Below are positions 17,368 to 26,769 of a stretch of 64,000 bases of DNA, in pieces (the stretch's first letter is position 1; each line of letters begins with the position of its first letter). Under the pieces are notes generated by a model. The model was not told where the DNA came from. It saw nothing but the letters and a program-made list of their open reading frames with translations, and made no database searches. A program made the position numbers and the translations under genes. The DNA is from Rhodococcus opacus B4 (lineage in GTDB: Bacteria; Actinomycetota; Actinomycetes; Mycobacteriales; Mycobacteriaceae), in assembly GCF_000010805.1 (NCBI RefSeq), contig NC_012522.1:5456001-5520000 (forward strand). The letters are read 5' to 3'.

Positions 17368-19302
17368 TCAGCCGCCCAACTGTTTCTTCAGCGCGTCGAG
17401 GACGGCGACGTCCTCGATGGTGGAGGGCACCGTGTACTCCTCGTGGTCGGCGATCTGCCGCATCGTCTTGCGCAGGATCTTGCCGGAGCGGGTCTTGGGC
17501 AGCGCCTGCACGACCGTCACGTCGCGGAACGTGGCGACGGCGCCGATCTGATCACGCACCATCGCGACGAGTTCGGTGCGGAGCGTCTCGGGGTCGATGT
17601 CGACGCCGGCCTTGAGTACCACGTAGCCGCTGGGCCGCTGGCCCTTGAGTTCGTCCTTGATCCCGACCACCGCGCACTCGGCCACCGCGGGGTGCCCCGC
17701 GACCACGGCCTCCATGCTGCCGGTCGAAAGCCGGTGTCCGGCAACGTTGATGACGTCGTCGCTGCGCCCGAGGACGAACACGTACCCGTCCTCGTCGATG
17801 TACCCGGAGTCGCCGGTGAGGTAGTAGCCCTCGAACGTGGCGAGGTAGGACTTCACGTAGCGCTCCGGGTCGCGCCACAACCCGGCCAGGGTCCCCGGAG
17901 GCAGGGGCAGGCCGATCACGATGTTGCCCTCGGCCCCTGCGGGAACCGCGTTTCCCTCGCCGTCGACGACCTGCACCCGGTACCCGGGGACGGGGACGGT
18001 GGGGGAGCCGGCCTTCAGTGGCATGGGTTCGAGACCGCGCAGGTTGGCGCAGATCGCCCAGCCGGTCTCGGTCTGCCACCAGTGGTCGACGACGGGACGG
18101 CCCAGGACCCGGGTCGCCCACGCGTACGTGTCGGGGTCGAGGCGCTCGCCCGCGGCGAACAGCGTCTGCAGGGAGGAGATGTCGTACTTTTCGATCTCCT
18201 TCGCGTCGGGATCGGCCTTGCGCACGGCGCGGATCGCGGTCGGTGCGGTGAACAGGGCCGACACCCCGTGATCGGAGATCACCCGCCAGAACGCCCCCGC
18301 ATCCGGGGTGCCGACCGGTTTGCCCTCGTAGAGCACCGACGTGGCACCGGCGAAAAGCGGTCCGTAGACGATGTAGGAGTGGCCGACCACCCAGCCGACG
18401 TCGGACGCGGTCCACCACACGTCGCCCGGCCCGATGTCGTAGATGTTGCGCATCGACCACGTGAGCGCGACGGCGTGTCCGCCGTTGTCGCGGATCACGC
18501 CTTTCGGCTTCCCTGTGGTGCCGGACGTGTACAGGATGTACAGCGGGTCCGTCGCGGCCACCGGAACCGGCTCCGCGGGTACGGCATCCGCCACCAGCGC
18601 GTCCCAGTCGAACCACGCAGCCTCGCCGCCCTGGTAGTCGGCCGCCGAACCGGCGACCTGCTCCCGGTCCTTGACGATCACCGTGTGCGGAGGGGTGGCG
18701 GACAATTCGAGGGCCTTTGCCACCATCGGGAGGTATTCGACGGCGCGCCCCGGTTCGAGGCCGCCCGACGCCGTCACCAGCACCACCGGTCCGGCATCGT
18801 CGATGCGCGTCGCGAGTTCCTTCGCGGCGAAGCCCCCGAACACCACGGAGTGCACGGCACCGATGCGGGCGCAGGCCAGCATCGCGATCGCCGCTTCGGG
18901 GATCATCGGCATGTAGACGATCACCCGGTCCCCGGCCACCACGCCCTGGTCCTTCAGGACGCCGGCGAACCGGGACACCTCGTCGAGAAGTTCTGCGTAG
19001 GTGTAGGTGCGGGACGCGTCGGGGACCATCGCGGAGTCGTAGATCAGCGCCGCCCGGTCTCCGTTGCCGTCGCGCACGTGCCGGTCCAGGGCGTTGAAGC
19101 AGGTGTTCAGCGACGCGTCCGGAAACCACCGGTACATCGGGGCGGCGGAGTCGTCGAGCGCCCGCGTCGGTGGCGTCTCCCATTCGACGGCGCCGGCGGC
19201 GGCGAGCCAGAACTCCTCGGGACTGTCGGAGCTCCGGCGGTAGACCTCGGCGTAGCTCTGGCCATGGTTGTCGCTCGAAGGCGCGGTTCCCGGGGAACTC
19301 AT
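17368..19302 (-). CDS. prpE: Propionyl-CoA synthetase (PrpE/ACSS3-type)
   Basis: 644-residue adenylate-forming enzyme that activates a short acid (propionate, probably also acetate) to its CoA thioester via an acyl-AMP. Core motifs: YILYTSGTTGKPKGVIRDNG (P-loop), the PrpE-like segment ALTWSMRNIYDIGPGDVWW and ASDVGWVVGHSYIVYGPL, DHWWQTETGW (motif for AMP binding), YLTGDSGYIDEDGYVFVLGRSDDVINVAGHRL (hinge), and catalytic Lys near residue 608 in TRSGKILRKTM. The GHSYIVYGPL and RDNGGHAVAL stretches favour PrpE over classical Acs. It converges on tetR with a 4-nt gap. With CitA/GltA it could feed propionyl-CoA into central metabolism, but no methylcitrate operon is adjacent. Confidence 0.88.
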   Translation of the reverse strand: MSSPGTAPSSDNHGQSYAEVYRRSSDSPEEFWLAAAGAVEWETPPTRALDDSAAPMYRWFPDASLNTCFNALDRHVRDGNGDRAALIYDSAMVPDASRTYTYAELLDEVSRFAGVLKDQGVVAGDRVIVYMPMIPEAAIAMLACARIGAVHSVVFGGFAAKELATRIDDAGPVVLVTASGGLEPGRAVEYLPMVAKALELSATPPHTVIVKDREQVAGSAADYQGGEAAWFDWDALVADAVPAEPVPVAATDPLYILYTSGTTGKPKGVIRDNGGHAVALTWSMRNIYDIGPGDVWWTASDVGWVVGHSYIVYGPLFAGATSVLYEGKPVGTPDAGAFWRVISDHGVSALFTAPTAIRAVRKADPDAKEIEKYDISSLQTLFAAGERLDPDTYAWATRVLGRPVVDHWWQTETGWAICANLRGLEPMPLKAGSPTVPVPGYRVQVVDGEGNAVPAGAEGNIVIGLPLPPGTLAGLWRDPERYVKSYLATFEGYYLTGDSGYIDEDGYVFVLGRSDDVINVAGHRLSTGSMEAVVAGHPAVAECAVVGIKDELKGQRPSGYVVLKAGVDIDPETLRTELVAMVRDQIGAVATFRDVTVVQALPKTRSGKILRKTMRQIADHEEYTVPSTIEDVAVLDALKKQLGG

Positions 19303-19420
19303 CGATGCACGTCCTCTCGTCGTCCTCTGATCCGAGACACCTTATGCGACGTCAGGTGTCCGGGACACCGTCCGGACGGCCGGGTCTCTCGTCGCCCGGC
19401 GGAGTCGTGCGGTGTGCCGG

Positions 19421-20485
19421 TCAGAGACCCAGGGAACCGGCGATCATCGGCCACGAGTTGTGCAGGTCGTCCTGCCAATAGCCCCACGAGTGAGTGCCGG
19501 TGGGCCGGAAGTCGTACGTCGCGGGGATTCCCAGGGCATTGAGCCTGTCGGCCAGCGCATGGGTGCACTGATTGGTTCCGGCCTCGATGATGCCGCCGAT
19601 GATCACCTGGTTGGCCAGGGTCCCCACATCCCCGTTGATATCCGGGCCGTTGAGGTTCTCGTGGACGCCGGGCAGTCCGGTGGCATTGCTGATGTACAGG
19701 TCGATGCCGCGCAGCTTCTCGGCGTTGACGACGGGGTCGTTGGCCACCCAGGCGGGGTCGTCGGGCGGTCCCCACATGTTCTCGACGTCCCCGCCGCGGA
19801 AGCTGACGACGAACGTGACGTAGTCGCGGCCCGGCTGGGTGCTCGTCTGGGCGCACCCGCTGAACGCGCCGACCGCCCGATACAGCGAGGGCGCCGCCTC
19901 GGCCAGGCTCAGGACGGACGTGCCCGACATCGACAGTCCCGCGATGGCGTTCGCGCCGTTCGTTCCGAGTGTGGCGTCGACGATCGGGGGAAGTTCCTCG
20001 GTGAGGAACGTGGTCCACTTGTTCACGCCGAGGACGGGATCGGGCTTCTGCCAGTCGGTGTAGTAGCTGTATGCGCCGCCGACGGGGGTGACGACGTTGA
20101 CGTTCTTGTCGGCGAAGAAGGGGACCACGTCCGTCCGCGCCTGCCACGTCGCCGAATCCTCGCCGCCACCGGCACCGTTGAGCAGGTACAAGGTCGGCCG
20201 GGGGACGCTCGTATCGGCGGGACGGATCACCTCGAGAAGGATCACCTTCTCCATCGCCGCCGAGTAGACGAACATGTTCAGTTGACGGTCGTTGATCTCC
20301 TCGACGTGGTCGAGGACTGATCCGTCTGCCGAGGCCGGCTTGTCGGCGGGAAGGGCCCGCCACTCGTCCGCCGACGCCGTCGCCACCTGACCGAACATGG
20401 CCGACGACGCAACGACGGCGACCGCCAGGAGTGCCCGACAGAATCCGGTTGTCGGGTGCCCCCGACGGCGTCCGATCGCGCTCAT
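19421..20485 (-). CDS. Secreted mycolyltransferase/esterase of the antigen 85 family
   Basis: 354-residue alpha/beta-hydrolase. An N-terminal signal peptide (residues ~1-40: basic start, hydrophobic LLAVAVVASSAMFG, cleavage near ATASA-DE) exports it. The esterase_D/Ag85 pattern follows: PTLYLLNGAGGGEDSATWQ, VNVVTPVGGAYSYYTDW, the nucleophile in NAIAGLSMSGTSVL, Asp/Glu region, and the C-terminal His in FRPTGTHSWGYWQDDL. Family members transfer mycolic acids to trehalose or arabinogalactan in the cell wall; a general esterase role is possible. The start at ATG 20485 has GAGGAG upstream on the minus strand. Divergent from the GPP34 gene over 145 nt. Confidence 0.87.
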   Translation of the reverse strand: MSAIGRRRGHPTTGFCRALLAVAVVASSAMFGQVATASADEWRALPADKPASADGSVLDHVEEINDRQLNMFVYSAAMEKVILLEVIRPADTSVPRPTLYLLNGAGGGEDSATWQARTDVVPFFADKNVNVVTPVGGAYSYYTDWQKPDPVLGVNKWTTFLTEELPPIVDATLGTNGANAIAGLSMSGTSVLSLAEAAPSLYRAVGAFSGCAQTSTQPGRDYVTFVVSFRGGDVENMWGPPDDPAWVANDPVVNAEKLRGIDLYISNATGLPGVHENLNGPDINGDVGTLANQVIIGGIIEAGTNQCTHALADRLNALGIPATYDFRPTGTHSWGYWQDDLHNSWPMIAGSLGL

Positions 20486-20618
20486 AGCCGCTCCTCGTGC
20501 TTGACTGCGGTGCCCGACAACCGTCCGGTGATACTCGGAAACATTCCCCCATCACGGTAACCGGCAAACATTGCCCGGGGCGGCTGAACGGACACCGGAC
20601 TTCGCCGCGACTCCGCCC

Positions 20619-20631
20619 TATCGTGGAGGCA
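20619..20631 (+). promoter_or_regulatory. -10 element before GPP34 gene
   Basis: TATCGT at 20619-20624 ends 6 nt before ATG 20631. A GGAGG also sits between them, so either leaderless or very short-leader transcription is possible. Confidence 0.4.
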
Positions 20632-21305
20632 TGACGCTGCTCGCCGAAGACCTGCTGTTGCTGCTTCTCGATGACGCCTCCGGGAAACCCGTCGTCGACG
20701 GGACCCGGATGTCGCGCGTCCTCGCCGGCGCCGTCCTTCTCGAACTGGCCCTCGGTGACGTCGTCACCCCGGCCGAACCCGGCGAAAACGTGAAGAAGGG
20801 GCGTCTCGTCGTCCGCGACGGCGAGCGGCCGCAGGATTCACTGCTCACGCGGGCCGTCGACCTCATCGGTACGGCCAAGCCGATGAAACCGGAGACAGCG
20901 ATCGAGAAACTCGCGAAGAACCTGCGCGAAGACGTCTCGAAGCGCATCGTCGACGCGGGGTGGGTTCGCGAGGAGAAGGGCAAGGTCCTCGGCCTCTTCC
21001 CCACCACGCGGTGGCCCGAGGTCGACGGCAGCCACGAACGCGCGCTGCGGTCTCAACTGAGCGCCGCACTCCTCGACGGGGTCGGCCCCACTCCGCGTAC
21101 CGCCGCGCTCATCTCGCTCCTGTCCGCGGTCGACGCGGCCCCGAAGCTGTTCCCGGACGCCGATCGTCGCGCCGTGAAGAACCGGGCGAAGGAGATCGCC
21201 GAAGGCGACTGGGCAGGCAAGGCCGTGCGCAAATCCGTCGAGGCCGTCAACGCCGCCATCATCGTCGCCGCCACCGTTCCCGCCATCGTCGCGGGGAGTG
21301 GGTAG
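20631..21305 (+). CDS. GPP34 (Golgi phosphoprotein 3-like) family protein
   Basis: 224-residue protein of the GPP34 family, related in fold to eukaryotic GOLPH3, a phosphatidylinositol-4-phosphate-binding Golgi protein. Visible family segments: the start MTLLAEDLLLLLLDDASGKP, the middle LAGAVLLELALGDVV, the conserved DAGWVREEKGKVLGLFPTTRWPEVD hairpin region and the C-terminal helix VNAAIIVAATVPAIVAGSG, which is hydrophobic. Bacterial members are common in actinobacteria and of unclear role, perhaps lipid or membrane trafficking. No enzymatic motif. Confidence 0.85.
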   Translation: MTLLAEDLLLLLLDDASGKPVVDGTRMSRVLAGAVLLELALGDVVTPAEPGENVKKGRLVVRDGERPQDSLLTRAVDLIGTAKPMKPETAIEKLAKNLREDVSKRIVDAGWVREEKGKVLGLFPTTRWPEVDGSHERALRSQLSAALLDGVGPTPRTAALISLLSAVDAAPKLFPDADRRAVKNRAKEIAEGDWAGKAVRKSVEAVNAAIIVAATVPAIVAGSG

Positions 21306-21607
21306 CGGTGACTCTCCCCAACTCAATGGATCCGCCGGTTCATTCGAGTGTCACAGTGCAGACCTCGATCTCGCGCCTGTGGACGGGGCTGTGATTCCGA
21401 GGGCTCAACTCAACCGCCGCGGACAGCGGTGACGCTGCAATCCTGGCGGCTCTGCTCGCCGCCGCACCGGCAACTGTGGGTCGTCGGTTGGTCGAACCAC
21501 GAGTCGGCGCAATCTGGACACCGTGGAACACAGCGCCGTTCGCGTGGATCGGTGCGGTGAGGTCGAAATCCGGGTCTTGTGTGGTTGGGCGCGTGCCGAT
21601 AGGACGC
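21306..21607. other. Intergenic stretch before DUF222 pseudogene
   Basis: 302 bases with no supported gene. On the minus strand, bases ~21410-21530 encode a Cys-rich string (CPDC ... CRCGG ... C) without a start codon close by, possibly the remnant of a small zinc-ribbon protein. Confidence 0.35.
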
Positions 21608-23097
21608 ATGTTCGATACGGGGGTAGTCGATCGGGGGATTCACGAGACGGCCTGCTGTCTCGTCGACACGGAATCCGACGTGGGTCTGGTCGAGTTGATG
21701 ACCGACCTGCATCGCAGTGAATCGGTAGTGGCCGAACGGAAGCTGGCGGTGATCGCGGAGCTGTTCGTGCGCCGCACTGCCGAGATCGAGTCCGACGGAG
21801 CTTGGACGTCGACCGCGCACGAAGTGGTCGAGGCCGAGATCGGTGCCGCACTCACCATGGGGCGAGCGGCTGCGGGCCGACTGATCGGCCTGGGAATGTC
21901 GCTGCGTACCCGGTTGCCTGCGACCCGCGAGGCCATGGCACGCGGCGACCTCGACATGTACCGGGTTCGCCTGATCGAGGACGCGACGGCAAACGTCACC
22001 GACGACTGCATCGGCGAGGTCGAACGTCAACTCCTCGAACAGGTTCTGGCCCCACCGCGGGCCGGTGGAACGGATTGACCGGCCGCAGGCTGACGAACGC
22101 CGCCAACCGCATCATCGCGAGGCTCGACCCGGCCGGGGTGCGCGCCAAGCGGGAGAAGGCGCAGGCGGACAGATTCGTCGGAGTCAGTGCTGCCGAGGAC
22201 GGCATGTGCCGCATCCTCGGATCCGTCCCCGCCGCGCAGGGCAGGTGCAGGGCAGGGCATTCGACGCCCGATTGCGGGAACTGGCGAACACCGTGTGCCC
22301 GAAAGATCTTCGAACCTACGAACAGCGACGGGCCGACGGATTGTCCGCCCTCGTCGACGGTGCCGGGTACGTGAAATGCGAATGCGGGCAATCCGATTGC
22401 GGTCAGGACTCGCGCATCGTATCCACAGCGTGCAAGCCGCTCGTGCACCTGATCAGGCTCGGCTCCACACTCGCAGGCAGCGATGAACCGGCCTACCTCG
22501 ACGGCTACGGAATCGTCGACGCCGCGCACGCGCGCGAGATCGAAGCCGACGCCGACGTCGAACCGGTGCGGCCGCCGAGCGTCGCCGGGGCGACCACGTA
22601 CCGTCCCGGTACAGTTCTCGACACCTGGCTGCGGGTGCTGGCCGGCGGGTGCGAGGTTGCACTGCGATGTCGCGGCCTGGAACACGGACCTCGATCATCA
22701 TCGGCCGTTCGATCACTCCGATCCCACCGCCGGAGGTCCGACGGTGGCCGGAAACCTGACCGCCTGCTGCCGAAATCATCACCGGCTCAAACGTTCCGGA
22801 CACTGGCAGGTGGACGCCGAGGGCGGAATCGAGTTGACAGCACCCACCGGGCACCGATACCGACCGCGGTCGTCGGGCCTTCTCGGTGGCGGACGAGACG
22901 GTGTCGCTGGAGGTGGCCACCTCGCCGACGGAGGAGCCCGCCGCACCCACGAGCAGCACAAGGCTGCCCGGATCCGGGCCGAGCGCCGTCGCCGGCAGGC
23001 CCGCCTGGATGCGGCGCGGCGCCGGTCGCCCGGCGCGCGAGCACCTGACGCCTGCGCTACCGACGCCTGCGCTACCGGCGAACCCGCGCCGTTCTGA
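21608..23097 (+). pseudogene. DUF222/HNH endonuclease (13E12-like), broken by frameshifts
   Basis: Remains of a ~490-residue actinobacterial DUF222-HNH protein, a family linked to 13E12 repeat elements. The first piece (21608 to 22078) reads MFDTGVVDRGIHETACCL... through VAERKLAVIAELFVRR (DUF222 core). Homology continues in another frame from ~22075 (LTGRRLTNAANRIIARLDP), shifts again near 22236-22261 at a GCAGGGCA-type microduplication (into GRAFDARLRELANTVCPKD), and again near 22660-22672 into the HNH part (CDVAAWNTDLDHHRPFDH ... NLTACCRNHHRLKRSGHW) ending at TGA 23097. Key HNH residues survive, but at least three frameshifts make an intact product unlikely. Confidence 0.8.
23047..23076 (+). 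repeat. Two tandem copies of a 15-bp unit
   Basis: GACGCCTGCGCTACC repeated exactly twice near the 3' end of the DUF222 pseudogene. It would encode DACAT twice in the terminal frame. Confidence 0.8.
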
Positions 23098-23270
23098 CCG
23101 GCGGCGACTCCGGGCTCACCGCCTGTGCGCCGAAAAGAGTTACCGTGGAATATAGGTGGTTAGCAAGAGTAAAGAACTGTCAATGTGATTGCTACGGTTC
23201 GGGCTCGGTTCGCCGCCTCGCAACTGACCATGCGCCGAAGGAAGAGCGCCAGCGACAGCCGGAGGAACAA

Positions 23271-25112
23271 ATGTGCGGAATCGCCGGATGGATCTCGTTC
23301 GACCGCGATCTACGCGTCGAACAGTCCACCGTGGATGCCATGGCGGAGACGATGAACTGCCGGGGGCCGGACGATCGCGGTACGTGGGTCGTCGAACATG
23401 CAGCTCTCGGGCACCGAAGGCTCGCGATCATCGATCTGCCCGGCGGGCATCAGCCGATGAGCGTGGACAGTCCCGGCGGGACCGTGGCGATGGTCTACTC
23501 GGGGGAGGTGTACAACTTCGGTGAATTGCGCGAGGAACTGTACGGGCGCGGGCACCGGTTTGCCACGAACTCCGACACCGAGGTGGTGCTCCACGGGTAC
23601 CTGGAATGGGGCGAGGCCGTCGCCGAGCGACTCAACGGCATGTACGCGTTCGCCATCTGGGATTCGCGCACCGACACCCTGGTGATGATCCGTGACCGCA
23701 TGGGCATCAAGCCGTTCTACTACTACGAGACTCCCGACGGTGTGCTGTTCGGTTCGGAACCCAAAGCGATTCTTGCCAATCCGATCGCCGAGCCGACCGT
23801 CACGATGGACGGGATCCGGGAGCTGTTCGCGTTCGTGAAGACGCCGGGCCACGCCGTGTGGGAGGGCATGCGTGAGGTGGAACCGGGCACGGTGGTCACC
23901 GTCTCGCGCACCGGACTCCGGACGCACCGGTACTGGACGCTGCAGACCCGCCCGCACACCGACGACCGGGACACGTCCGTCGCGCACGTCCGCGAACTCC
24001 TCGACGACATCGTGCGCAGGCAACTGGTCGCCGACGTGCCGCGCTGCACCCTGCTGTCCGGTGGTCTCGACTCCTCGGCGATGACGGGCATCGCCGCCGG
24101 GCAGCTCGCCCACGCGGGGGAGACGGTCCGCACCTTCGCCGTCGACTTCGTCGGGCAGACCGAACATTTCGTCGCCGACGAACTGCGGGGCACCCCGGAC
24201 ACCCCGTACGTGCACGACGTGGCCCGCAGGTCCGGGACCGCGCATCAGGACATCGTCCTCGACTCCGACGACCTCGCCGATCCCGCCGTGCGTGCGAAGG
24301 TCATCCGCGCTCGTGACATCCCCATGGGTCTCGGCGACATGGACGCGTCGCTGTACCTGCTGTTCAAGGCGATCCGGCAGCACTCCACCGTGGCACTGTC
24401 CGGTGAGTCGGCGGACGAGGTGTTCGGCGGCTACAAGCAGTTCTTCGACCCGAAGGCTCAGCAGGCGAACACCTTCCCGTGGCTCGTGCAGTTCGCCGAG
24501 CACTTCGGCGACGAGAGCAACATCTTCACCCCGGACGTCACGGCGGGGCTGCGCATGGACGACTACGTGCAGGATTCGTACGACGCAGCGATCTCCGGAA
24601 TCGACCGGCTGGACGGTGAATCCGACTTCGAGTGGCGGATGCGCAAGATCTGCTACCTGCATCTGACGCGGTTCGTCCGGGTCCTTCTCGACCGTAAGGA
24701 CCGCGCGAGCATGGCCGTCGGGCTCGAGGTGCGGGTGCCGTTCTGCGATCACCGGTTGGTCGAGTACGTGTTCAACACGCCGTGGTCGCTGAAGACGTTC
24801 GACGGCAAGGAGAAGTCGCTGCTGCGGGCCGCGACCAGCGATGTGCTGCCCCAGTCGGTGATCGACCGGGTGAAGTCGCCGTACCCGTCCACGCAGGACC
24901 CCAAGTACGCGGTGGCGTTGCAGCAGCACGGCAAGGAGTTGCTGAGCGACCCCGCGCACCCGGTGTTCGGCCTGGTCAGCGCGGACTGGCTGTCGCGAGC
25001 GGTGTCCGTCGACACCCCGCAGATCAGTCAGGTGTCGCGTCGCGGACTCGAGCGCACCCTCGACCTCGCGTTATGGATGGACATGTACAACCCGACGATC
25101 AAACTCTGCTAA
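23271..25112 (+). CDS. asnB: Glutamine-hydrolysing asparagine synthase / amidotransferase
   Basis: 613-residue class II glutamine amidotransferase. ATG 23271 is fixed by the required N-terminal Cys2 nucleophile (MCGIAGWISF) and an SD (GGAGGAAC) just upstream. The glutaminase half holds NCRGPDDRGTW, LGHRRLAIIDL, YSGEVYNFGELREEL and SDTEVVLHGYLEWG. The synthetase half holds the PP-loop CTLLSGGLDSSAMTG, SGESADEVFGGYKQFF, RKDRASMAVGLEVRVPFCDHRLVEYV and KSLLRAATSDVLP. It may make asparagine from aspartate; related proteins in corynebacteria and rhodococci (LtsA) amidate peptidoglycan, so the acceptor is uncertain. Its stop overlaps the converging accD3 stop by 4 nt. A TACGGT at 23193-23198 is a possible -10. 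Confidence 0.9.
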   Translation: MCGIAGWISFDRDLRVEQSTVDAMAETMNCRGPDDRGTWVVEHAALGHRRLAIIDLPGGHQPMSVDSPGGTVAMVYSGEVYNFGELREELYGRGHRFATNSDTEVVLHGYLEWGEAVAERLNGMYAFAIWDSRTDTLVMIRDRMGIKPFYYYETPDGVLFGSEPKAILANPIAEPTVTMDGIRELFAFVKTPGHAVWEGMREVEPGTVVTVSRTGLRTHRYWTLQTRPHTDDRDTSVAHVRELLDDIVRRQLVADVPRCTLLSGGLDSSAMTGIAAGQLAHAGETVRTFAVDFVGQTEHFVADELRGTPDTPYVHDVARRSGTAHQDIVLDSDDLADPAVRAKVIRARDIPMGLGDMDASLYLLFKAIRQHSTVALSGESADEVFGGYKQFFDPKAQQANTFPWLVQFAEHFGDESNIFTPDVTAGLRMDDYVQDSYDAAISGIDRLDGESDFEWRMRKICYLHLTRFVRVLLDRKDRASMAVGLEVRVPFCDHRLVEYVFNTPWSLKTFDGKEKSLLRAATSDVLPQSVIDRVKSPYPSTQDPKYAVALQQHGKELLSDPAHPVFGLVSADWLSRAVSVDTPQISQVSRRGLERTLDLALWMDMYNPTIKLC

Positions 25113-26602
25113 TCGAGGCCGAGGTTCCGGTAGCGAGCGAGTCGGGCCGCAAAGCGCTCGCTCTCCGGGGCCCCGGAGAGCGAGCGGAGTTCCCGGGAGA
25201 TGGCCTCGCCGACCCGCTTGGAGAAGTCGACGGCCTCGTCGGCGGCGTCGGGGTGCTCGGGGATGATGGCGTCGATGACGCCGTCCCGCAGGAGGTCGAG
25301 GGAACGGATGCCCTGTGCGGCCGCCATCTCGGGGGCGTGGGTGGTGTCGCGGTGGACGATCGCGCTGGCACCTTCGGGAGGCAGCGGGGCCAGCCACCCG
25401 TTCTGTGCCGCGAGCACGCGGTCGGCGGGGAGGAACGCCAGCGCCCCGCCGCCCGTGCCCTGACCGAGCAGAACGGACACGGTCGGCGTCTTCAACGTCA
25501 CGAGGTCGGAGATGCAGCGGGCGATCTCGGGGGCGAGACCGCGCTCCTCGGCCTCCTGCGACAGCGCGGCACCGAGCGTGTCGATCACCAGGACCAGGGG
25601 GATCTGCAACTCCTCGGCCAACCGCATGCCGCGGCGTGCCTCGCGGAGGGCGGCGGGACCCATCGTGTTCAGCGCGGACTGTCCGGCGCGGTCCTGGCCC
25701 AGCAGCACGCACGGCGCGCCGCGGAAACGGGCCAGCGACAGCAGCACCGTCCCCTCGGTCTCGCCCTGGCCGGTGCCGCTGAGGGGCACCTGCTCGGTGG
25801 CCGCGTGCCGCAGCAGGTGGCGGATGCCGGGCCGGTCGGCGCGCCGCGACAGCATCACCGACTGCCATGCGGGAACGTCGGGGATGTCGACGTCCGGCAC
25901 CGGTTCGGTGGCGGCGGGTGGTGTCGGCGGATCGATCAACACCTTCAACGCTCGGTGCACGAGCCTGCGCAGGCGGGAGGCGGGGACGACGCCGTCGATG
26001 ACGCCGTTGCGGTACAGGTTCTCGGACGTCTGCACGCCCTCGGGGAACTTCTCGCCGTACAGCGCCTCGTAGACGCGGGGCCCGAGGAACCCGACGAGCG
26101 CACCGGGTTCGGCCACCGTGATGTGCCCGAGGGAACCCCAGGATGCGAAGACGCCGCCGGTGGTCGGGTTCCGCAGGTACACCAGGTAGGGGAGGTGGGC
26201 GGCCTTGTGGGTGGCGACGGCGGCCGCGATCTTCACCATCTGCACGAAGGCGACGGTGCCCTCCTGCATGCGGGTGCCCCCCGACGTGGGCGAGGCCAGC
26301 AGGGGGAGACCCTCGCGGGTGGCGCGTTCGATGGCGGTGACGATCCGCTCGGCGGCGGCCACGCCGATCGAACCGGCGAGGAACGCGAACTCGCAGGCGA
26401 TCACCGCAACCGGGCGGCCGCGGACGGTGCCGACCCCGGTGATCACCGATTCGTCGACGCCCGACTTCTCGGCGGCCTTCTGCAGGTCGGCGCGGTACTT
26501 CTCGTTCGGCCGAGCGTCGACGGGCGTGGTGTCCCAGGAGACGAAGCTGCCGGCGTCCAGTACCAACTCGAGCACGTCGTGGGCGGTGATCTTGGCGGCC
26601 AT
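25109..26602 (-). CDS. accD3: Acyl-CoA carboxylase carboxyltransferase AccD3 (fused beta/alpha halves)
   Basis: 497-residue carboxyltransferase that passes CO2 from biotin to an acyl-CoA. The N-terminal half resembles AccD (GRPVAVIACEFAFLAGSIGVAAAERIV, PLLASPTSGGTRMQEGTVAFVQM, PTTGGVFASWGSLG), but has no Cys4 zinc ribbon. The C-terminal half resembles AccA (PLVLVIDTLGAALSQEAEERGLAPEIA, LGQGTGGGALAFLPADRVL). This single-chain arrangement and length match M. tuberculosis AccD3 (Rv0904c, 495 aa), the gene next to prrA there; here ~12 kb has been inserted between them. The acyl substrate and biotin partner are not known. Start at ATG 26602; converges with asnB, overlapping by 4 nt. Confidence 0.9.
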   Translation of the reverse strand: MAAKITAHDVLELVLDAGSFVSWDTTPVDARPNEKYRADLQKAAEKSGVDESVITGVGTVRGRPVAVIACEFAFLAGSIGVAAAERIVTAIERATREGLPLLASPTSGGTRMQEGTVAFVQMVKIAAAVATHKAAHLPYLVYLRNPTTGGVFASWGSLGHITVAEPGALVGFLGPRVYEALYGEKFPEGVQTSENLYRNGVIDGVVPASRLRRLVHRALKVLIDPPTPPAATEPVPDVDIPDVPAWQSVMLSRRADRPGIRHLLRHAATEQVPLSGTGQGETEGTVLLSLARFRGAPCVLLGQDRAGQSALNTMGPAALREARRGMRLAEELQIPLVLVIDTLGAALSQEAEERGLAPEIARCISDLVTLKTPTVSVLLGQGTGGGALAFLPADRVLAAQNGWLAPLPPEGASAIVHRDTTHAPEMAAAQGIRSLDLLRDGVIDAIIPEHPDAADEAVDFSKRVGEAISRELRSLSGAPESERFAARLARYRNLGLD

Positions 26603-26769
26603 GGCCCTGAGAGTAGCGGTCGGGCCGGGCCGGCAGATGTCTGCTACGGCGGGTGACGTTCGGAACCCGGCAAACAGCGCCGAGACCCGTGCCGTGGTGT
26701 CTAGAGTCAGATGCGGTTGACGCAGGCCGGGTACGAGAACGACGACAGATTCCCGAGTGGAGCAGTTCT

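Noticed and set aside
23310..24959. 549-codon minus-strand frame opposite asnB
   Set aside because: Antisense shadow; asnB has all catalytic motifs including Cys2.
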